Program-made: the position numbers and the translations under genes | Assembly (NCBI GenBank): GCA_937958045.1 | Contig: CALFXL010000038.1 | Span: forward strand, 32,909 to 96,908 | Source: an uncultured Opitutaceae bacterium | GTDB lineage: Bacteria > Verrucomicrobiota > Verrucomicrobiia > Opitutales > Opitutaceae | DNA length: 64,000 nucleotides | Reading direction: 5' to 3' | Part shown: in pieces, positions 34,882-44,143 of the stretch | Numbering within the stretch: the first letter of the stretch is position 1 | Layout: every line of letters begins with the position of its first letter | Notes under the pieces: generated by a model | Database searches by the model: none | Seen by the model: the letters and a program-made list of their open reading frames with translations, nothing else | What the model was told of the DNA's origin: nothing

Positions 34882-36612
34882 TCAATACACGTCGCGGGCG
34901 TAGCGGCGGGAGGCGCGCAGGGCCTGCACGTGTTCGGCCGCCTGCCCGGGTGTTTTCTTGCCGGCGATTTCGATCACGCGGTGCAGGGCGGCATCGACAT
35001 CCTTGGCCATGCGCGAGGCGTCGCCGCAGACATAAAAGTGACCGCCGTTTTCGAGCCAGTTGTAGAGCTCGATCGCGGCCTCGAGCATGCGATGCTGCAC
35101 GTAGATTTTTTCCGACTGATCGCGCGAGAAAGCCGTGTCGAGGCGCGTGAGCACGCCGGACTTTTGAAACGCCGTGAGCTCGTCCTGATAGAGAAAATCG
35201 GTGGCCGCTTTTTGATCGCCGAAAAAGAGCCAGTTTTTGCCCTTCGCTCCGGTGGCGGCGCGCTCTTGCAGAAACGCGCGAAACGGCGCGATGCCGGTGC
35301 CCGGCCCGACCATGATCATGGGCGCGTCGGGATTGGCCGGTGGGCGAAAAGCTTTGTTACTGTGAACAAAAACGCCCACGCGCGACTCACCGGGACGTGC
35401 GCGCTCGGCGAGATAAGTCGAAGCGACGCCTTTGCGCGGACGGCCATTAAGTTCGTAGCGAACAGCGCCTACGGTGAGATGAACCTGACCCGTCGCGGCC
35501 TTCGGACTCGAGGAAATCGAGTAGAGCCGCGGCTGGATCTTTTTGAGCAGCGCTACAAATCCCTCGGGCGTGTATTTTTTGTTTGGATACGCATGAAGGA
35601 CATCGATGACGTGATGAAACGCGGCTGCTTCGACTCCTGGTTGCGCGGCGGAAGCGAGCAGATCAGGCGAAGGACGGCCGAGATCGTAAAACGACGTGAG
35701 CGCCTGACGAAGCGAGACGGGCGCGTTGTCGGGACCGGGCACCGCTTCCTCGCCGTCGAAGCCCAGCAGCATAAGAACATCGGCGACCAGCTCGGGACAG
35801 TTTTGGGGAACAACCCCGAGCGCGTCGCCCGCCTCATAGATCAGACCCGAATCGCCGAGATCGAACTCGACATGATGGACCGCCTTTGCGGAGCCGGCGC
35901 CGTTGAGCACGCGGCTGGTGAGGAGCAGCGCGGGATAAGGGTTCTTCTTTGAGTAACGAACCTCGGAATCAGCCGGAGCCGGCGCAACGCTTGTCGCGGT
36001 CGCTTGTAGTGGAGATTCGGATACGGAGCCGCGGCTGAAGGCCGTCAGCGCGGCGTCGAGCCATTGGTTAAACCTTTCCTCGTATTCGACGTCGCAATCG
36101 ACGCGCGGCGCGATGCGTGTGGCGCCGTGTTTTTCGAAACGTTGGTCGAAGTCCTGGCCGCAGCGGCAGAATTGCGCGTAGTTGCTGTCGCCGAGCGAGC
36201 AGACGGAGAACTGGATGCTCGCGAGACTCGGCACTGCGTCGTCTTTGGCGAGCGCCTCCCAGAGCGCGCGGGCGTTGTCGGGCGGTTCGCCGTCGCCGTA
36301 AGTGCTCGTGATGATGAGCACGTTTTTCTCCGAGGCGAGATTCGCGAGCTGCGTTTGCGCCATGTCGAGCACGGTGGAGGCGAAACCGCGTTTGGAGGCT
36401 TCTTTCGCAGCGCGCTTGGCGAGACTTTCGGCGGTGCCCGTTTGTGAACCGAAAAGAATGGTCAACGGCTGAAGCGTGGGTGCGGCGACGGCGGGCGTCG
36501 GAGTCGCGGATGAACGTGAGAACAAACCGGCGAAGAAGCCATTGAGCCACGCACGTTGCTCGGGCGAGAACGGCGCGGATTCGGGAAGAAGAGGGATCGA
36601 TTGCGTGGACAT
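34882..36612 (-). CDS. CysJ-like diflavin reductase, probable electron donor to NirA
   Basis: The 576-residue protein has the sulfite reductase flavoprotein order: flavodoxin domain (about 48-190; ILFGSQTGTAESLAKR, TSTYGDGEPPDNA, CSLGDSNYAQFC), FAD domain (YSISSSPKAATGQVHLTV, GVASTYLAER) and NADPH domain (MVGPGTGIAPFRAFLQER, FFGDQKAATDFLY, YVCGDASRMAKDV). It ends in the usual Tyr. The N-terminus carries FSPEQRAWLNGFFAGLF, the motif that in E. coli CysJ serves oligomerisation. No cysI or cysteine-pathway gene is near, so NADPH-driven nitrite reduction is the likely job. Confidence 0.9.
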   Translation of the reverse strand: MSTQSIPLLPESAPFSPEQRAWLNGFFAGLFSRSSATPTPAVAAPTLQPLTILFGSQTGTAESLAKRAAKEASKRGFASTVLDMAQTQLANLASEKNVLIITSTYGDGEPPDNARALWEALAKDDAVPSLASIQFSVCSLGDSNYAQFCRCGQDFDQRFEKHGATRIAPRVDCDVEYEERFNQWLDAALTAFSRGSVSESPLQATATSVAPAPADSEVRYSKKNPYPALLLTSRVLNGAGSAKAVHHVEFDLGDSGLIYEAGDALGVVPQNCPELVADVLMLLGFDGEEAVPGPDNAPVSLRQALTSFYDLGRPSPDLLASAAQPGVEAAAFHHVIDVLHAYPNKKYTPEGFVALLKKIQPRLYSISSSPKAATGQVHLTVGAVRYELNGRPRKGVASTYLAERARPGESRVGVFVHSNKAFRPPANPDAPMIMVGPGTGIAPFRAFLQERAATGAKGKNWLFFGDQKAATDFLYQDELTAFQKSGVLTRLDTAFSRDQSEKIYVQHRMLEAAIELYNWLENGGHFYVCGDASRMAKDVDAALHRVIEIAGKKTPGQAAEHVQALRASRRYARDVY

Positions 36613-36652
36613 CGAAGGAAATGGAGGTGTGCGCAGATTGCGGGCGGCGTGA

Positions 36653-38452
36653 TTACGACGAGAAAAACTCCTGAAGCTCTTTCACCGAGTGGCGGCGGAC
36701 CCATTGGACGAAGGTTTCACCGCGCGATTTTTTGTCGGAGTAGGTGCTCAGAATTTTCCGAACGAGGTCGGGCACTTCGGTTGCGCGGACGCCTTTGAAG
36801 AGCTCGCGCGCGACGCCTTGCTCATTGTCCATGCCGCCGCCGAGGACGACGTGATAGCCCTCGGAGCCGTCGGCGAGTTTTGCGCCGACGAAACCGATGT
36901 CGCCCGCGTAGTGCTGCGCGCAGGAATGCGGACAACCGGTGAAGTGGATGTTGACGGGCGAATCGAGGCGAAGCGCCGGATCGATTTTTTTGATGATCTC
37001 AACCGCGTGCGCCTTCGTGTCGGCGGCCGCGTATTTGCAACCGCGATTGCCGGTGCAGGCGATGACGCCGGCGGCGATGCTGCCCGCCTCGGTGAAGAAA
37101 CCCATGCGGTGGAGCGAACGCTTCACCGTTTCGACAAAAGCGTCGGCGATGTGCGGGATGATTAAATTCTGCCAGACAGTGAGGCGGATTTCGCCTTTGC
37201 CGTAATTTGCGGAGAGATCGGCGATCGCGTGCATCTGTCGCGGCGAAAGACGTCCGACGGGAATGCCGACGCCGATCGCATTGAAGCCGCGCTGAGACTG
37301 GCGGGCGACACCGAGCCAACCGTGTTTCACGACGGGCTGGCGAGGCTCGCAGGCCTCGGCGGGAAGCCGCACGAGCGGGAAGGCGAGTTTCTTCTGCGTT
37401 TCCGCGATGAACTTTTCGAAACCCCATTGATCGAGGACGTATTTCAGCCGCGCCTTTTTTCGATTAGTGCGATCGCCGTGTTCGGCAAACACGCGTATCA
37501 TCGCCGCGGATACGGCGACGGCCTCGGAAGGTTTTATCAACAAGCCGGTGTCGCGCGCAAAGTCTTGATGGCCGGTGATGCCGCCGAGCAGAACGCGAAA
37601 GTAGACGCCCGGCTCGGTGGAGGATTGATTGGCCGCAGCGAGCGATTTTTCGGTGACGCGGCAGGCGATGAAACCGATGTCGTTGGTGTCGGCCGCGGCG
37701 GAGATGGAGCCGCCGTTGTCGAACGCGACGTTAAACTTGCGCGGCAGTCCGTAGAGATCGCGGCTGTTGAGGATGTAGTGGTGAAGCGCCTTGGCGAACG
37801 GGCGCACATCGATGAGCTCGGAGGGATCGAAACCGCTGTTGGGCGAGGCGGTGATGTTACGGATGTTGTCGGCGCCGGCGCCGCGCGACGTGAGACCGAG
37901 CTCCTGGACGCGCGTGAGGACTTTGATGATGTCGCGCGGTTTGAATTCGCGGATCTGGATGTTGCCGCGCGTGGTGATGTGCGCGTAACCCCCGCCGAGT
38001 TCCGCGGCGATGTCGGCGAGACCGTGCATCTGCGTGGCGTTGAGCTCGCACGCAGGAATGCGCAGACGAATCATGAAACTGTCCTGCGCGGGAGCGACGT
38101 AGAAGAGCCCGTGCGTCTTGAAACGGTACGTGTTTTCCGCGTCGGGGAATTGATTGTTCTCCGCGTGGCTGAGCAAACGCTCCCAGGCGTCGAGCGGGTC
38201 TTCATCGTATTTCCAACGTTCCTCTTTGCAGAGATCGCCGAGCGGCGTGCCGTGAAACGTTTCCTCCGCGGAAGCGCCGAGATTGGCGGAGGACGCATCG
38301 CCCGGCGTGGCGGTGATCAAGCCGGCGCTGTTGGTGCCGACAAAGGGGACCGCGCCGGAGGCAAACACGCCGGCCATGAAGCCCTGCAGGTATTCTTTTT
38401 GCGCGGGCGAAAACGGCTGGGCGGTGGAAAGAAAATCGGGAGTGACGGACAC
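36653..38452 (-). CDS. nirA: Siroheme nitrite reductase, NirA family
   Basis: The 599-residue protein has the two-fold ferredoxin-like repeats of the nitrite/sulfite reductase family. QMHGLADIAAELGGGYAHIT and TTRGNIQIR mark the first half. In the second half are the cluster cysteines, CTGNRGCKYAAADTK and FTGCPHSCAQ. CTGN with a following TK is the nitrite-reductase form. It reduces nitrite to ammonium with six electrons. Start is GTG 38452 because an in-frame stop lies just upstream. Residues about 13-32 repeat the FSPxQ...LxGFxAGxF motif of the neighbouring diflavin protein, unusual for NirA. Confidence 0.9.
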   Translation of the reverse strand: MSVTPDFLSTAQPFSPAQKEYLQGFMAGVFASGAVPFVGTNSAGLITATPGDASSANLGASAEETFHGTPLGDLCKEERWKYDEDPLDAWERLLSHAENNQFPDAENTYRFKTHGLFYVAPAQDSFMIRLRIPACELNATQMHGLADIAAELGGGYAHITTRGNIQIREFKPRDIIKVLTRVQELGLTSRGAGADNIRNITASPNSGFDPSELIDVRPFAKALHHYILNSRDLYGLPRKFNVAFDNGGSISAAADTNDIGFIACRVTEKSLAAANQSSTEPGVYFRVLLGGITGHQDFARDTGLLIKPSEAVAVSAAMIRVFAEHGDRTNRKKARLKYVLDQWGFEKFIAETQKKLAFPLVRLPAEACEPRQPVVKHGWLGVARQSQRGFNAIGVGIPVGRLSPRQMHAIADLSANYGKGEIRLTVWQNLIIPHIADAFVETVKRSLHRMGFFTEAGSIAAGVIACTGNRGCKYAAADTKAHAVEIIKKIDPALRLDSPVNIHFTGCPHSCAQHYAGDIGFVGAKLADGSEGYHVVLGGGMDNEQGVARELFKGVRATEVPDLVRKILSTYSDKKSRGETFVQWVRRHSVKELQEFFSS

Positions 38453-38528
38453 GCTTCACCATTCAGCACTCGCGATGCCACCGCCAACGAGGTGAGTCAT
38501 TGGCGGGCTGAATAGTTTTGGTTGAAAT

Positions 38529-38545
38529 GATGAATGTTGTTCATC
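38529..38545. promoter_or_regulatory. Inverted repeat upstream of nirA, candidate LysR-regulator site
   Basis: Perfect dyad GATGAA-N5-TTCATC, 77 nt upstream of the nirA start codon on the minus strand. It uses the same ATGAA/TTCAT half-sites as the dyad at 45261-45277 in front of the LysR gene. Binding by that regulator is an inference. Confidence 0.5.
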
Positions 38546-38570
38546 GTTCCGCAGCGGCGAGATGATTGTC

Positions 38571-38607
38571 CGCATAAAAACAAAACGCGCCGGACAAAGC
38601 CGGCGCG
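38571..38607 (-). terminator. Intrinsic terminator after the porin gene
   Basis: Perfect stem CGCGCCGG/CCGGCGCG with a 6-nt loop (38586-38607), followed on the minus strand by a T-rich tail. It divides the cluster: transport genes plus porin upstream, nirA onward downstream with its own promoter. Confidence 0.8.
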
Positions 38608-38631
38608 AAGCGGAGCGGAAAGGCGAATCGC

Positions 38632-40152
38632 TCAGAGCGTAAGCGTTAGTTGCAGATACGCATAGGTGGCATCGCGTGAGCCGACGGTGCGCAACGAATC
38701 TTTGATGTATCCACCGCGGAAATACCGACTCAGGCCGAGTTCGAATTGCGCGTAGTGCGTGATGGACCAGCCTGCGACAAAATCGAGTTCATAACCGAGA
38801 TCTTCGGAGTAGTCCGGATTGATGCGATAACCGCCGCCGCTGCCGACAGCGGCGCCGGTGAAGTTGCGCGGGATGCCTGCAACGTTGTACCAAAAATCGG
38901 AAGTGCGTGTCAGCGATTGCACATGACCCTCGAGCGCGAGCGTGAGCGTCGACTTGGGTTTCACGCTGAGCGCTAGCCGCAGATCGCGAAGATTCTGAAG
39001 GCTCGAGAGATCCATGTAGCCGTAGAAAAGGTGGTTGGTCGGGAAGAGATTTTGGAACGTCTGGCTCTTGTCGTCGGTGGCGTCTTTGTCGCCGCTGCCC
39101 TGGCTATAAATGAGCGCGAGACGCGGTTGCCCGGCGACGTCGGACCATGTGTGGCCGAGTTGAAGAATCATGGCCCAGGCTTCGTGATCGAGACGCGACG
39201 CGGTGAGCGCAGCAGACGGTGCGGTTGCGGGAAAAACGGCGGCTCGATTTCCGGTCTGATACATCAACTCCGCGCCGTAGTCCCACGGGCCGTACGCGTT
39301 GGGCTTCGATTTGATGCGCAATCCCGCGGTGTAGATGTCCTGCGGCGCGGGGAAACGGAACGGAGCGGCGACACCGGACCAATCGTCGGTGACGATGCCG
39401 CGCTGCGTGTTGCGCGAGAAGAGATAGGCTTCGATGAGATTCTTCGCGGAGACGGAGGGGAAATTGAGATAAAGGCCGGAGAACGTGTCCTGCGGATTGA
39501 ATGCGTTGAGATTGTTGTGGTCGTTGTACACCACGCCGCCGGTGAAAAGATCGGCGCCGAAGAACGCGTTTTGCCAGCGCAGCTTGATCGCGTCGAACGT
39601 GCGCGCGTTGTTGTTCCAGCGGAAATGGCCGACGAGGCGTTGATCGCCGTAGGCGAGTTCCTGGCGTCCTATTTTTATGGATACAGGGAACTCCTTGTGG
39701 TTGCCGATGAAGACAAATGCCTGATGAAGATCGATCGGCCCGTCGCGCTCGGCGAGACCGCGGCCGGCGGCGGCGCCGGCGTAGCGCTCATCGTCGAACG
39801 AGTAGCTGGAACGACCCTCGACGGTGAACGCGAAGAGCCGGCTCGTATAAGCGACGCGCGGCATGAGACGGACGAGATAGTAGGCGTTGTCGTTGTCGTC
39901 CTGCGGACGCGTGGAGAAATCCCAGTTGGAGCCGGCGTCGGTGAAGCCGGCGTTTTCTTTGTATTCGTAGCGTCCGCGGACATTCACGCCGATGTCCCAG
40001 GCGCTCAGATACACATCGCGGGCGCGAAGCGTTTCGTTGAGAAATCCGGGAAAAGGACGGGGAGGCGGCGGGGGAGCGTATTGGGCCTGCAAGAGCGGAG
40101 CGCCGAGAAGCGCGACAAGGACGATCTGACGACAGGTACGTGCGATGCTCAT
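38632..40152 (-). CDS. Alginate-export-family outer-membrane porin (candidate nitrate/nitrite porin)
   Basis: The 506-residue protein has a signal peptide (QIVLVALLGAPLLQAQ) and a beta-barrel of the AlgE-like alginate export fold: repeated amphipathic strands, IDLHQAFVFIGNHKEFPVSI, RQELAYGDQRLVGHFRW and a C-terminal aromatic-free ending YAYLQLTLTL. Members of this family serve as anion channels. Its place between the nitrate ATPase gene and nirA suggests passage of nitrate across the outer membrane rather than alginate. An upstream gap of about 100 nt holds two small hairpins. Confidence 0.82.
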   Translation of the reverse strand: MSIARTCRQIVLVALLGAPLLQAQYAPPPPPRPFPGFLNETLRARDVYLSAWDIGVNVRGRYEYKENAGFTDAGSNWDFSTRPQDDNDNAYYLVRLMPRVAYTSRLFAFTVEGRSSYSFDDERYAGAAAGRGLAERDGPIDLHQAFVFIGNHKEFPVSIKIGRQELAYGDQRLVGHFRWNNNARTFDAIKLRWQNAFFGADLFTGGVVYNDHNNLNAFNPQDTFSGLYLNFPSVSAKNLIEAYLFSRNTQRGIVTDDWSGVAAPFRFPAPQDIYTAGLRIKSKPNAYGPWDYGAELMYQTGNRAAVFPATAPSAALTASRLDHEAWAMILQLGHTWSDVAGQPRLALIYSQGSGDKDATDDKSQTFQNLFPTNHLFYGYMDLSSLQNLRDLRLALSVKPKSTLTLALEGHVQSLTRTSDFWYNVAGIPRNFTGAAVGSGGGYRINPDYSEDLGYELDFVAGWSITHYAQFELGLSRYFRGGYIKDSLRTVGSRDATYAYLQLTLTL

Positions 40153-40255
40153 GGTGTGTGAGGATTGAGGAGGAAGCGACTTTTCCGGGCATGGCAGAGC
40201 CCGGCACGCGGAGGCGTTCCGCGCGGACGAAGACGAAGGTGTATTCAGTTTTTAA

Positions 40256-41059
40256 TTACGCCGGGACGGCCGCGTGATGATGGCGGTGGGCGCGCACCTC
40301 GAGGAATGAGATCAAGTGTTCGCGCAGCGTGGTGTAGTCGGGATGCGCCATGACGGACTGGCGGTCGCGCGGACGCGGGAAATTGACGGACATGATCTCG
40401 CCGATTTCGGCGGCAGGACCATCGGTCATGCAAACGATGCGATCGGAGAGGAAAAGCGCCTCGTCCACATCGTGCGTGACCATCAGCGCGGTGATGCGAT
40501 TTTTGCGCCAGAGCTCGATGAGCACCTGTTGCAGTTCGTAGCGCGTGAGCGAGTCGAGCATGCCAAACGGTTCGTCTAGCAGGAGCATCTTGGGTTTCAG
40601 CGCGAATGCGCGGGCGATGCCGACGCGCTGACGCATGCCTTGGGAAAGTTCGGCAGGTTTTTTGTCCATCGAGTCGCCGAGACCGACGACGGTGAGAAAA
40701 TACTCCGCGATCTGGCGGCGCTCGTCGCGGCTTGCGGTGAAGAACACCTGTTCGATTCCCAGCATCACGTTTTCCAGCGCGGTGAGCCAGGGCAGCAACG
40801 ACGGTGATTGAAACACCATGCCACGATCGGGACCAGGGCCATCGAGTTCTTTGCCGGCGAGCACGATGCCGCCGGCGGATATCGGGTTGAGACCGGCGAC
40901 CATCATGAGCACCGTGCTTTTGCCGCAGCCGGAGTGACCGATGATTGAAACGAATTCGCCCTTCTCGATCTTGAGATCGATGTTCTGCACGATCACGGCG
41001 GGGCCGGTGGGCGTGGGATAAACTTTTTTCAGTCCGGAAATTTCGAGATAGGCGCTCAT
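40256..41059 (-). CDS. nrtD: Nitrate ABC transporter ATP-binding protein
   Basis: A 267-residue ABC ATPase with Walker A GHSGCGKSTVL, signature LSQGMRQRVGIARA, Walker B MLLLDEPFGMLD and the H-loop VTHDVDEAL. The form is that of the nitrate/sulfonate/taurine group. It pairs with the second ATPase encoded just upstream, as NrtC and NrtD do in cyanobacteria; the start overlaps that gene's end by 4 nt. It has no C-terminal binding-protein domain. Confidence 0.88.
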   Translation of the reverse strand: MSAYLEISGLKKVYPTPTGPAVIVQNIDLKIEKGEFVSIIGHSGCGKSTVLMMVAGLNPISAGGIVLAGKELDGPGPDRGMVFQSPSLLPWLTALENVMLGIEQVFFTASRDERRQIAEYFLTVVGLGDSMDKKPAELSQGMRQRVGIARAFALKPKMLLLDEPFGMLDSLTRYELQQVLIELWRKNRITALMVTHDVDEALFLSDRIVCMTDGPAAEIGEIMSVNFPRPRDRQSVMAHPDYTTLREHLISFLEVRAHRHHHAAVPA

Positions 41060-41964
41060 GTTTCGACGGTTTCAGTTTTGATCTCGCTGCGACGCACGGG
41101 CCGACGACGGCCGATGAAGATGGATTTGCGCGTGAGATCTTCGGGCTCGATGTCGGGCAGAACGAGCGAACGGGTGATGGTGGTTTTCTGACTGCCCGCG
41201 GCTTCGAGGAGATAGTCGATGACCTGCGCGCGCAGACGTTTGAATTCCGGGTTCGTGGAGAGCTCGGCGCGAATGCGCGGACGCGGAAGCGTAATCGGAA
41301 TCGCCGGGCCGAGCGTGGCGCGCGGACCGGGTGTCAACGGGATGACGCGGTCGGCCATGAGAATGGCTTCGTCGGGATCGTTGGTGATGAGAACGACCGT
41401 GCGTTTGTCCTGCTCCCAGATCTGCAGCGTCTCTTGCTGAAGTTCGCCGCGTGTGAGCGCGTCAAGCGCGCCGAACGGTTCGTCCATCAGCAGAATGCGC
41501 GGCGAAGTCGCGAGCGTGCGGGCGATGCTCACACGTTGACGCATGCCGCCGGAGAGCTCGTGCGGTTTTTTGTCACGCGCACGGGTGAGCTTCACCATCG
41601 CGATGTGGCGCTCGATGTGTTCGCGACGTTTGGTGGCTGGCCAGTCGGGGAAGAGATGATCGACCGCGAGCGCGATGTTTTCGTACACGGTGAGCCACGG
41701 CAGCAGGGAGTAGTTTTGAAAAATCAATCCACGATCCGGGCCAGGGCCTTCGATCGGTTTTCCCTCAAGGGTCACCGAACCGGAATCGGGTGAGACGAGT
41801 CCCGAGAAAAAATTGATCAGCGTGCTTTTGCCTGCGCCGGAGAAACCGACGATGGCGACAAATTCTCCCTCGGCGATGTCGAGTTGGATATTATCGAGCA
41901 CCTCGGTGCGCTGACCGCCCGACGTGTAAGCTTTCGAAGCGTTTTCGATGCGAAGAAACGACAT
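41056..41964 (-). CDS. nrtC: Nitrate ABC transporter ATP-binding protein with C-terminal extension
   Basis: A 302-residue ABC ATPase beginning MSFLRIENASKAY at ATG 41964: Walker A GFSGAGKSTLI, signature LSGGMRQRVSIART, Walker B ILLMDEPFGALD and VLITNDPDEAI (Asn in place of the usual His of the H-loop). About 60 residues after the nucleotide domain are basic and unrecognised. Cyanobacterial NrtC carries a whole NrtA-like domain at this position; here such a domain is instead a separate gene at 44115-45191. The upstream frame extension is an antisense artefact of nrtB. Confidence 0.86.
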   Translation of the reverse strand: MSFLRIENASKAYTSGGQRTEVLDNIQLDIAEGEFVAIVGFSGAGKSTLINFFSGLVSPDSGSVTLEGKPIEGPGPDRGLIFQNYSLLPWLTVYENIALAVDHLFPDWPATKRREHIERHIAMVKLTRARDKKPHELSGGMRQRVSIARTLATSPRILLMDEPFGALDALTRGELQQETLQIWEQDKRTVVLITNDPDEAILMADRVIPLTPGPRATLGPAIPITLPRPRIRAELSTNPEFKRLRAQVIDYLLEAAGSQKTTITRSLVLPDIEPEDLTRKSIFIGRRRPVRRSEIKTETVET

Positions 41965-41975
41965 GATGGAATGCG

Positions 41976-42815
41976 TCAGGCGGTTTTGAAGCGCTTCTCG
42001 ACCACGCTCATGAGTCGATCGAGGATGAAACCCACGAGGCCGATGGTGATGATCGACAGGATGATGTGCTCGTAGATGAGCGAGTTGTATTCCTGCCACA
42101 GGAAGCCGCCCACGCCGGGACGGCCGGTGAGCATCTCCGCGGCGACGATCACGAGCCACGCGATACCGAGACTGAGGCGGAAGCCGGTGAACATGTACGG
42201 CAGCGTCGCAGGGATGAGGATCTTGAATAGCATCTTGGTGCGCGAGAGCTTCAGCACGCGACCGACGTTCAAATAGTCCTGCGGCACGGCGCGCACGCCG
42301 ACGGCGGTGTTGAGCACGGTGGGCCACATCGAACACACCGCGATGGTGAAGAGCGCGGCGAGTGTTCCCGTGTCGCGACCTGCCTCCATGAAGATGATAT
42401 ACCCGAGCGGCAACCACGCGAGCGGCGACACCGGCCGCAGCACTTGGATGATCGGGTCGAACATCTTCGTGAATACGGGCGAGAGCCCGAGGAAGAAGCC
42501 GATGGGCACACCGATCGCGAGAGCGATGGCGTAACCGACGGCGACGAGCCCGAGCGACATGAAGGTGAAGCGCAGCATGCCCTGATCGAGCTCGCCGCGT
42601 TTGGCCATCGGCTCGACGATGTACGGCCGGCTCGCTTCCCACGTGTCGCGGATATCGGGCAACGCGGGGACAAGTCCCACGCGCTCTTCGGAGATGATGT
42701 TTCCCTCCTCATCCGTGGAGACGATTTTTTTGCCCGCGATCATCTGCCAGCCGGCGAGGACGATGAGGAGTCCGATGAGGGGAAGAACGAGCCAGTCGAA
42801 ACGAAAAGACTTCAT
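41976..42815 (-). CDS. nrtB: Nitrate ABC transporter permease
   Basis: A 279-residue integral membrane protein with about six helices and the permease EAA-type loop (VPQDYLNVGRVLKLSRTKML, then ATLPYMFTGFRLSLGIAW). RPVSPLAWLPLGYIIF is common to nitrate and taurine permeases. A hydrophilic insert of about 40 residues (with DEEGNIISEERV) follows the first helix. It lies 11 nt upstream of nrtC and 59 nt downstream of nrtA. Confidence 0.88.
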   Translation of the reverse strand: MKSFRFDWLVLPLIGLLIVLAGWQMIAGKKIVSTDEEGNIISEERVGLVPALPDIRDTWEASRPYIVEPMAKRGELDQGMLRFTFMSLGLVAVGYAIALAIGVPIGFFLGLSPVFTKMFDPIIQVLRPVSPLAWLPLGYIIFMEAGRDTGTLAALFTIAVCSMWPTVLNTAVGVRAVPQDYLNVGRVLKLSRTKMLFKILIPATLPYMFTGFRLSLGIAWLVIVAAEMLTGRPGVGGFLWQEYNSLIYEHIILSIITIGLVGFILDRLMSVVEKRFKTA

Positions 42816-42874
42816 GCGTAATGATGTAGTTAATATTTGAATACAATGAGCCGGCCGTGCGCCGGACCTCCCGC

Positions 42875-44143
42875 TCAGCCCTTCATGCTATGAACCTCGA
42901 AACTCGTGGCGTAGGCCTCGGGATCGGCGGGATCGAAGGTCTTCCCATCGAAGAGCGTTTCCGGCGAATCGTCGGGACCGCCGTGGGTCACACCGATTTC
43001 CTTCATGGCTTCTTCGTAGATGTCGGCGCGCATCACGCGTTTGACGACGCCGTCATAGTCGGGCGTGCCCGTGACCATGCCCCAGCGACGATATTGGGAG
43101 AGGAACCACTTGGCGTGTTTGGCCTGCGGATAGTTGCAGTTACGGAGGCTGAAATGCATCGGCGATGGATCGGTGATCTTGCGGCCGTCGCCGTAATCGA
43201 GATCGCCGAGCAGACGTCCGAGAATGATGCGCTTGTCGCAGTTGATGTAGGTGGCGCGGGAGACGATTTCGCATTGCTCGGGACGATTGCTCATATCGTC
43301 GAGCCACACGGAGGCCTCGTGCAGCGCCTTGAGCACGGCTTTGACGGTCTTCGGATTCTTGAGCGCGAACTCCTCGGTGAAGGCGCAGACTTTTTCGGGA
43401 TGATCTTTCCACATGTCCTGCGTGGTCACGGAGGTGAAGCCGATGTTGTCGGCGATGGAGCGCGCGTTCCACGGTTCGCCGACGCAGAAGCCGTCCATTT
43501 TTCCGATCTTCATGTTGGCCACCATCTGCGCGGGCGGGACGGTGATGAGTGAGACATCTTTATCGGGATGGATGCCGCCGGCGCCGAGGTAGTAACGCAT
43601 CCACATCGCGTGCGTGCCCGGAGGAAACGTCATCGCAAACGTGAGCGGTTCGCCGCGTTTTTTTGCCTGTTCGGCGAAAGGTTTGATGGCGCGCGGATCG
43701 GCCCCGACTTTGCCCTTCCACTCGGCTTTCAACGAGATTGCCTGGCCGTTGCGGTTCATGATCCACGGGATGATCATCGGTTTGCGCGGCGAACCCTGCA
43801 GGCCCATCGTCGAGGCGAGCGGCATGCCGATGAGCATGTGCGTCGCTTGAATGGAGCCGGTGGAAAGATTGTCGCGGATGGCGGCCCAGTTGGCGCCCTT
43901 CGTGACCTTTGAGTTGATGCCGTATTTTTTGAAAAAGCCTTTTTCGTGCGCGATCACGATGGGCGAGCAATCGGTGAGCGCGATGATGCCGAAGTTGATA
44001 TCCGTGACTTCGGGCGCCTCCGAAACAGGCGCGACGGTGGAGGCCCAACTGCGGCGGCCCAAGGCGGCGAAAAGAGCGGCTGCGCCGGCGCTGCGGGTGA
44101 GAAATTGGCGTCGATTAAGCGAGGAGTGTGGTGACGGTTTCAT
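42875..44143 (-). CDS. nrtA: Nitrate-binding protein of the ABC transporter (Tat substrate)
   Basis: The 422-residue protein starts at ATG 44143 with a twin-arginine signal (NRRQFLTRSAGAAALFAALG) and continues with the CmpA/NrtA-type domain: FGIIALTDCSPIVIAHEKGF, MLIGMPLASTMGLQGSP, TFPPGTHAMWMRYYLGAGGI and DGFCVGEPWNARSI. The last two segments line the nitrate site in NrtA. No lipobox is present, so it is probably a free or loosely bound periplasmic protein. It shares homology with the next gene upstream, which lacks a signal. Confidence 0.9.
   Translation of the reverse strand: MKPSPHSSLNRRQFLTRSAGAAALFAALGRRSWASTVAPVSEAPEVTDINFGIIALTDCSPIVIAHEKGFFKKYGINSKVTKGANWAAIRDNLSTGSIQATHMLIGMPLASTMGLQGSPRKPMIIPWIMNRNGQAISLKAEWKGKVGADPRAIKPFAEQAKKRGEPLTFAMTFPPGTHAMWMRYYLGAGGIHPDKDVSLITVPPAQMVANMKIGKMDGFCVGEPWNARSIADNIGFTSVTTQDMWKDHPEKVCAFTEEFALKNPKTVKAVLKALHEASVWLDDMSNRPEQCEIVSRATYINCDKRIILGRLLGDLDYGDGRKITDPSPMHFSLRNCNYPQAKHAKWFLSQYRRWGMVTGTPDYDGVVKRVMRADIYEEAMKEIGVTHGGPDDSPETLFDGKTFDPADPEAYATSFEVHSMKG

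Noticed and set aside
40153..40255. Two hairpins before the porin gene as a NasT/ANTAR antitermination leader
   Set aside because: Loops are not the required six-base form with A at positions 1 and 4, and there is no convincing terminator overlap.
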